Origin: Paracholeplasma vituli | Lineage (GTDB): Bacteria; Bacillota_I; Bacilli_A; Acholeplasmatales; UBA5453 | DNA: 64,000 nt | Direction of reading: 5' to 3' | NCBI RefSeq assembly: GCF_025446935.1 | Contig: NZ_JAOEGN010000003.1 | Coordinates: 1 to 64,000, forward strand | In this document: piece by piece, positions 62,606-64,000 of the stretch | Position numbering within the stretch: position 1 is the stretch's first letter | Layout: every line of letters begins with the position of its first letter | Notes under the pieces: generated by a model | What the model was told of the DNA's origin: nothing | Databases searched by the model: none | Seen by the model: only the letters and a program-made list of their open reading frames with translations | Made by a program: the position numbers and the translations under genes

Positions 62606-64000
<1,395 letters not shown>

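Overview
The window looks like a low-GC Firmicutes/Mollicutes-type chromosome that uses the standard code: several genes end in TGA and tryptophan is TGG throughout, which excludes Mycoplasma/Spiroplasma. The gene content would suit an Acholeplasmatales- or Izemoplasmatales-like host, but that is an inference. The right third (about 46.2-64.0 kb) is ordinary chromosome. The left 45.8 kb is the right part of a siphovirus prophage; its early end lies left of the window.

Layout. 1-2.7 kb: end of a phage cytosine methyltransferase, a replisome-organizer (DnaD-like) gene and a small zincin-like gene. 2.7-17.0 kb: a dense anti-phage-defence-like island set inside the prophage. It holds a restriction-modification unit with a fused m5C+m6A methyltransferase and an HNH endonuclease; an ABC-three-component-like system (SMEK protein, small middle component, coiled-coil ATPase) followed by a fourth gene; a CoiA-like nuclease; a nucleotidyltransferase-like/Abi_2 HEPN pair; and a DUF4209-like/DUF4365-like pair. 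Three copies of a degenerate 36-bp repeat (2772, 12688, 16967) sit in the gaps that bound these blocks. 17.1-24.0 kb: start of the late region with a terminase-small-like HTH protein, a ParB-methyltransferase fusion, a phage MetK and an HNH nuclease. A two-gene cassette of unknown function (21070-23603) follows, with its own extended -10 promoter and terminators on both sides, so it has the architecture of a moron. A 19-bp exact repeat with a second conserved block 35 bp downstream occurs before 17836 and again before 24052.

24.0-38.8 kb: canonical HK97-like packaging, head and tail genes, with a -1 frameshift site for the tail assembly chaperone, then tail/baseplate genes, a stray nucleotidyltransferase and a holin. 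No endolysin is seen, which would fit a wall-less host. 38.9-45.0 kb: a bacteriocin cassette (C39-peptidase ABC exporter, HlyD-like accessory protein, double-glycine-leader precursor, small membrane peptides, multi-spanning membrane protein) occupies the place after the holin. 45.4-46.1 kb: a scar where a 5'-truncated serine recombinase fragment (- strand) abuts a 5'-truncated chromosomal gene (+ strand).

46.2-64.0 kb: DUF1295 membrane protein, flavodoxin-like protein, patatin, beta-propeller lipoprotein, tRNA-Gln(CTG), RlmI-like rRNA methyltransferase, MFS transporter, small membrane protein, GDPD, U32 peptidase, and the F-type ATP synthase operon (two AtpI/AtpZ-like proteins, then atpB-E-F-H-A-G-D, with atpD cut by the window end).

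The best candidates for undescribed biology are the repeat-bounded defence island, the autonomous two-gene moron, and the bacteriocin cassette in place of a lysin. All family assignments come from reading motifs by eye; no database search was run.
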